From contig JAFYJN010000007.1 in NCBI GenBank assembly GCA_017538105.1, forward strand, positions 1 through 56,869: a stretch of 56,869 nt of DNA, read 5' to 3'. Shown one piece after another: positions 53,246 through 56,869 of the stretch. Both the position numbers and the translations under genes were made by a program. The notes beneath the pieces are model-generated. The model was not told where the DNA came from and searched no databases. It was given only the letters and a program-made list of their open reading frames with translations. Within the stretch, counting starts at the first letter, position 1; every line of letters starts with the position of its first letter. Source of the stretch: Prevotella sp. (GTDB lineage Bacteria; Bacteroidota; Bacteroidia; Bacteroidales; Bacteroidaceae).

Positions 53246-54520
53246 TCATTGTTTCACAATCGTCAGGAACCTGTTCCACTGCTTGTTGGCTGTATAGGCA
53301 TTGTAGGAACTGGCCTTCACGTGGAGCGTACCTTCTTTCTCCGTGCTCTTGGCGAAGGTGCTGCCGCTGATTTTCGGTGGTGTGATGCCCAGGACAGTCA
53401 CATCGAACAGGTTGGCACATTTGGCAAAGGCACTGCCACCGATATCTTTCACACCGATGGGAATGACAATTGATGACAATGATGTGCAGCCCTCGAAGGC
53501 GCTACTGCCAATCGACTTGATGGAAGCGGGCAGGCTGATGCTCTCCAGACTGCTGCAATCTTCGAACATGTCCGACGGCACCTCTTTCATGCTGTTCGAC
53601 AGACGTACGGCGTTCAGACTACTGCAACCCTTGAAGATGGCGGAGCCGAAATCCTTCACGCTGTTTGGAATCTCTATGGTTTCCAAGCTGGTGCATCCGT
53701 GGAAAGCATCGTGTTCTATCTTCTTGATGCTGTTGCTCAAGGTGACATTCGTCAGCGAGGAGCAGTTCTCGAACATGTCGTTGGACACCGTATGAACGCT
53801 GGCGGGAAACACGAAGGTGCGAAGACTGGTGCATCCCTTGAAGGCATCACTGTCGATGTTCTTCACGCCAATGGGTATCTCGATGGCTTCGAGACTGCTA
53901 CAGTCCTCAAAGGCACCATGACCGATACTCTTCAGCCCAATGGGCAAACCCACATAGACAAGGTTACTGCATTCGGCGAAGGCTTCGGAAGGAAGGTTCT
54001 CCAATGAGGTGGGCAGGGTGAGCATGTCGAGCGACTTGCAACCCTTGAACACGCCCGATCCCATCTTCTTCACGCTTGTTGACATCTCGATGGTGCGCAA
54101 CGACGAACAGTCTTTGAATAGGTTGGAAGGTAATTCGGTGATGGCGCTTGGTAACTCTATGCTGGTGAGCGACGCACACCCTTCGAAAGCCCCATTGCCG
54201 ATGCTGGTCACCGTACGCGGGATAGACAACGATGTCATACCGCTGCAACCGGAGAAGGCTCCGGCGGCGATGCCCTCGACATAGAAAGTAAGACTGTCAT
54301 TCTCTACCTTCTCGGGGATGACGATGTCGCCATTATAGCCATCGGGATTCTTCACCACGACAGCCGTCTCTTTCTTCACGTTCACCTGATAGGCGATGCC
54401 ATCGACCACGGTGCGGTCTTTTTTCAGGAACTTGATATCAATAGCACTGCTGGGTATGCAAAGCACCAACATCATTATCGCGGTCAACAGCCGCAGGAAA
54501 CTCTTATAAAACATAGGCAT
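53246..54520 (-). CDS. BspA-type leucine-rich repeat protein
   Basis: This is a 424-residue protein with a signal peptide (LLTAIMMLVLCIPSSA). A short strand-rich section leads into about 12.5 tandem repeats, each exactly 23 residues (pattern xAFxGCxSLxxIxLPxSVxxIGx). A short end domain follows (ITPPKISGSTF...WNRFLTIVK). BspA-type proteins lie on the surface and bind host or matrix proteins. No type IX sorting domain is visible, so its location is less clear. The start at 54520 avoids an overlap with alaS; 54514 is also possible. Confidence 0.85.
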   Translation of the reverse strand: MPMFYKSFLRLLTAIMMLVLCIPSSAIDIKFLKKDRTVVDGIAYQVNVKKETAVVVKNPDGYNGDIVIPEKVENDSLTFYVEGIAAGAFSGCSGMTSLSIPRTVTSIGNGAFEGCASLTSIELPSAITELPSNLFKDCSSLRTIEMSTSVKKMGSGVFKGCKSLDMLTLPTSLENLPSEAFAECSNLVYVGLPIGLKSIGHGAFEDCSSLEAIEIPIGVKNIDSDAFKGCTSLRTFVFPASVHTVSNDMFENCSSLTNVTLSNSIKKIEHDAFHGCTSLETIEIPNSVKDFGSAIFKGCSSLNAVRLSNSMKEVPSDMFEDCSSLESISLPASIKSIGSSAFEGCTSLSSIVIPIGVKDIGGSAFAKCANLFDVTVLGITPPKISGSTFAKSTEKEGTLHVKASSYNAYTANKQWNRFLTIVKQ

Positions 54521-54557
54521 TTGGCTTAACAACTTAACTTCTTTAACTCCTAATTCG

Positions 54558-56869
54558 TCACTCCTCACTCGTCATTCCTAACTCAATGAGCTTGTCAACG
54601 GCAGCCGACAGGCCATCAACGTTCTTGCCGCCGGCAGAGGCGAAATGAGGCTGTCCACCACCACCACCTTGGATGAGTTTGGCGGCTTCACGCACCATCT
54701 GACCCGCATTCAGTCCATGGTCTTTCACCATGTCGTCGCTGAGCATCACGGTGAGCATGGGTTTGCCACCTCCAGTGGTGCCTAATACGAACAAAAGGTT
54801 TTCCGGCACAGCCTGACGTATTTTAAAGGCGAGGTCTTTGGCTGCACCGCCCTCGATAGGCAGGATGGCAGAGATGACGGTCACGCCGTTTCTCTGACGG
54901 GCTTTCTCCAGCAAAACCCCTTTCATACGCTCCACGGCCTGTGCCTGGAAAGTCTCTATCTCCTTCTTCATGCTGTCGTGCTCCTCGATGTATTTGGCGA
55001 TGACGCCTTGCAGGTCCTTGGCGTTGTTGAACAGGTTACGGATGGCCTTCAGACTGTCTTCCATATGATAGATTAGTTCTTCACAGTCCCTGCCTGTTCT
55101 CGCCTCGATACGGCGGATGCCGGCGGCCACACTGCTCTCGCCCACAATCTTGAAGAACCCGATATTGCCAGTGCTGTGGGCGTGGATACCACCACAGAGT
55201 TCGCAGCTGGGACCGAAACGTATCACGCGCACCTTGTCTCCATATTTCTCTCCGAATAGCGCCACGGCTCCCAAGGCTTTCGCCTCAGCGATGGGCGTGT
55301 CACGGTGTTCGTCGAGAGGATAGTCGGCGCGAATCATCGCGTTCACCTTGCGTTCCACTTGGCGTAACTCCTCATCGGTCACTTTTTGGAAGTGGGAGAA
55401 GTCGAAACGTAGCGTGTCGGGACTGACGAACGAGCCTTTCTGCTCTACATGGTCGCCGAGCACCTCTTTCAAGGCAAGGTGCAACAGGTGGGTAGCGGTG
55501 TGGTTGGCAGCAGAGGCGGCGCGGCTATCAGTATCGACGCAGGCCATGAACGGAGCCTCTGGATGCTTGGGCAACTCTTTCACGATATGCACGCTCTGAC
55601 CGTTCTCGCGTTGTGTGTCCACGATATCCACAGTCTCATATTCGCTCACGATGACGCCGCGGTCACCTACCTGACCACCCATCTCACCATAGAAGGGCGT
55701 GGCGTCGAACACCAACTGGTAATAACTGTTTTTCTTCTGCGTTACCTTGCGGTAGCGCAGGATATGGCAGTCGTGCTCGTTATAGTCATAACCCACGAAG
55801 CGCTGTTCGCCTTCCTGCAGCACCACCCAGTCGCTGTTCTCCACGGCAGCGGCATTGCGGGCACGCTCTTTCTGTTTCTGCATCTCTACCTGGAACTGCT
55901 CCTCGTCAACATCCAATCCGTTCTCACGGCAGATGAGTTGTGTCAGGTCGAGGGGGAATCCGTAGGTGTCGAACAGACGGAAGGCTTTCGTGCCGTCGAG
56001 CGTGGTACCGCCCTTGGCTTTCACCTCATCCATGGCGGAGCCCAACAGGGCGATGCCTTTGTCCAAGGTACGCAGGAAAGCGTCTTCCTCTTCCTTAATG
56101 ACCTTGACAATCAACTGGTGCTGCGCTTTCAATTCGGGGTAGGAGTCACCCATCTCGGCCACGAGGACAGGGATGAGCTTATAGATGAAGGCTTCTTTCT
56201 GTCCGAGGAAGGTGTAGGCATAACGCACGGCGCGGCGCAGGATGCGACGGATGACATAGCCGGCCTTGGCATTGCTGGGCAACTGACCGTCGGCGATGCT
56301 GAAGGCCACAGCACGCAGGTGATCGCTCACCACGCGCATAGCCACGTCGGTGGCTTCGTCCTTACCGTATTCCATACCCGACAGTCGGGCAATCTCGCGG
56401 ATGAATGGCTGGAAGATGTCTGTATCGTAGTTGGAGTGTTTGCCTTGGATGGCACGCACCAGACGCTCAAAGCCCATGCCGGTGTCGATGACGTTCATCG
56501 ACAGCTTCTCCAGCGAGCCGTCGGCCTTGCGGTTGAACTGCATGAACACGAGGTTCCAGATTTCTATCACCTGAGGGTCGTCTTTGTTCACTAACTCGCG
56601 ACCGGGCACCTTGGCCTTCTCTTCGGGTGTGCGCGAATCGAGGTGTATCTCCGAACAGGGGCCACAGGGACCTGTGTCGCCCATCTCCCAGAAATTGTCA
56701 TGTTTGTTGCCGTTGAGGATATGGTCGGCGGGCACATGCTTGGCCCAATAGGTGGCAGCTTCGTCGTCGCGACTCAGTCCCTCTTCTTCGGAACCCTCAA
56801 ATACGGTCACGTAGAGGTCTTTGGGGTCGAGGTGCAGCACATCGACCAGGTATTCCCAACCCCAGTCAA
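54558..56869 (-). CDS. alaS: Alanyl-tRNA synthetase, 5' end outside window
   Basis: This enzyme charges tRNA-Ala. About 770 codons are visible; the gene continues past the right edge (DWGWEYLVD precedes the first in-frame start), so the first 100 or so residues with motif 1 are missing. Seen here are the later catalytic part ([21 protein letters not shown]), the editing-domain zinc ligands HTATHLLH and [16 protein letters not shown], and the Gly-rich C-Ala end ([17 protein letters not shown]). AGTTAAG-type repeats follow its stop. Confidence 0.96.
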   Translation of the reverse strand, partial: DWGWEYLVDVLHLDPKDLYVTVFEGSEEEGLSRDDEAATYWAKHVPADHILNGNKHDNFWEMGDTGPCGPCSEIHLDSRTPEEKAKVPGRELVNKDDPQVIEIWNLVFMQFNRKADGSLEKLSMNVIDTGMGFERLVRAIQGKHSNYDTDIFQPFIREIARLSGMEYGKDEATDVAMRVVSDHLRAVAFSIADGQLPSNAKAGYVIRRILRRAVRYAYTFLGQKEAFIYKLIPVLVAEMGDSYPELKAQHQLIVKVIKEEEDAFLRTLDKGIALLGSAMDEVKAKGGTTLDGTKAFRLFDTYGFPLDLTQLICRENGLDVDEEQFQVEMQKQKERARNAAAVENSDWVVLQEGEQRFVGYDYNEHDCHILRYRKVTQKKNSYYQLVFDATPFYGEMGGQVGDRGVIVSEYETVDIVDTQRENGQSVHIVKELPKHPEAPFMACVDTDSRAASAANHTATHLLHLALKEVLGDHVEQKGSFVSPDTLRFDFSHFQKVTDEELRQVERKVNAMIRADYPLDEHRDTPIAEAKALGAVALFGEKYGDKVRVIRFGPSCELCGGIHAHSTGNIGFFKIVGESSVAAGIRRIEARTGRDCEELIYHMEDSLKAIRNLFNNAKDLQGVIAKYIEEHDSMKKEIETFQAQAVERMKGVLLEKARQRNGVTVISAILPIEGGAAKDLAFKIRQAVPENLLFVLGTTGGGKPMLTVMLSDDMVKDHGLNAGQMVREAAKLIQGGGGGQPHFASAGGKNVDGLSAAVDKLIELGMTSEE

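Overview
The window looks like a chromosomal segment from a Bacteroidales species, most likely Prevotellaceae. The evidence is: repeated Bacteroidetes-type promoters (TTG or TTTG, 18-21 nt, then TAnnTTTG); C-terminal type IX secretion sorting tails on a subtilase and an amylase; a BspA-type 23-residue leucine-rich repeat protein; DUF3822 and DUF4923 genes; and weak Shine-Dalgarno use. No species is named, because nothing in the window decides it.

Region 1 (1-6.9 kb) is accessory. It opens with a 5'-truncated RHS core fused to an AT-rich C-terminal tip that looks like a papain/C39-fold toxin. A start-stop-overlapping exported protein follows (candidate immunity), then a PorT-like barrel. A short RHS-core relic with its own promoter precedes two paralogous lipoproteins, then a class II Fic protein. 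The stretch from the relic to Fic lies between two imperfect copies of the gdhA 3' end plus its terminator, so it looks like a small island beside gdhA.

Region 2 (6.8-18.4 kb) is core-like. It holds gdhA, a receiver/PEP-pyruvate-binding fusion of unknown job, and a cluster of RDD (divergent), SpoIIM/DUF95, a six-helix membrane protein, DUF4129, DUF4350, MoxR and DUF58. The same gene set is known in actinobacteria but lacks a settled function.

Region 3 (18.4-28 kb) holds a minus-strand small RNA with its own promoter and terminator, a CE2-type acetylesterase and a GH43 enzyme (hemicellulose use), an AqpZ-type aquaporin, and two tandem paralogous outer-membrane barrel proteins.

Region 4 (28-38.1 kb) holds an unrecognised membrane protein plus TerB-like gene leading into mutY, a GNAT acetyltransferase, a membrane alpha/beta hydrolase with a possible 31-codon gene, a stand-alone LytTR regulator coupled to a single-pass membrane protein, and the operon etfB-etfA-acyl-CoA dehydrogenase-MGMT homologue.

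Region 5 (38.4-56.9 kb) holds an S8 protease and a GH13 amylase (both with type IX tails), a 61-residue peptide gene, dnaG with a TPR-like partner, a cardiolipin synthase-type PLD protein, pilin-like protein-DUF3822-rsmD, a RecD-like helicase, a DUF4923 lipoprotein, a BspA-like repeat protein, and alaS running off the right edge.

A cross-cutting feature is that many intergenic gaps begin right after a stop codon with short tandem repeats from a few recurring families (an octamer, a 14-mer, an AGTTAAG type), plus GGGAGGG-type G-quadruplex-prone elements. No tRNA, rRNA, CRISPR array, transposase or integrase was seen.
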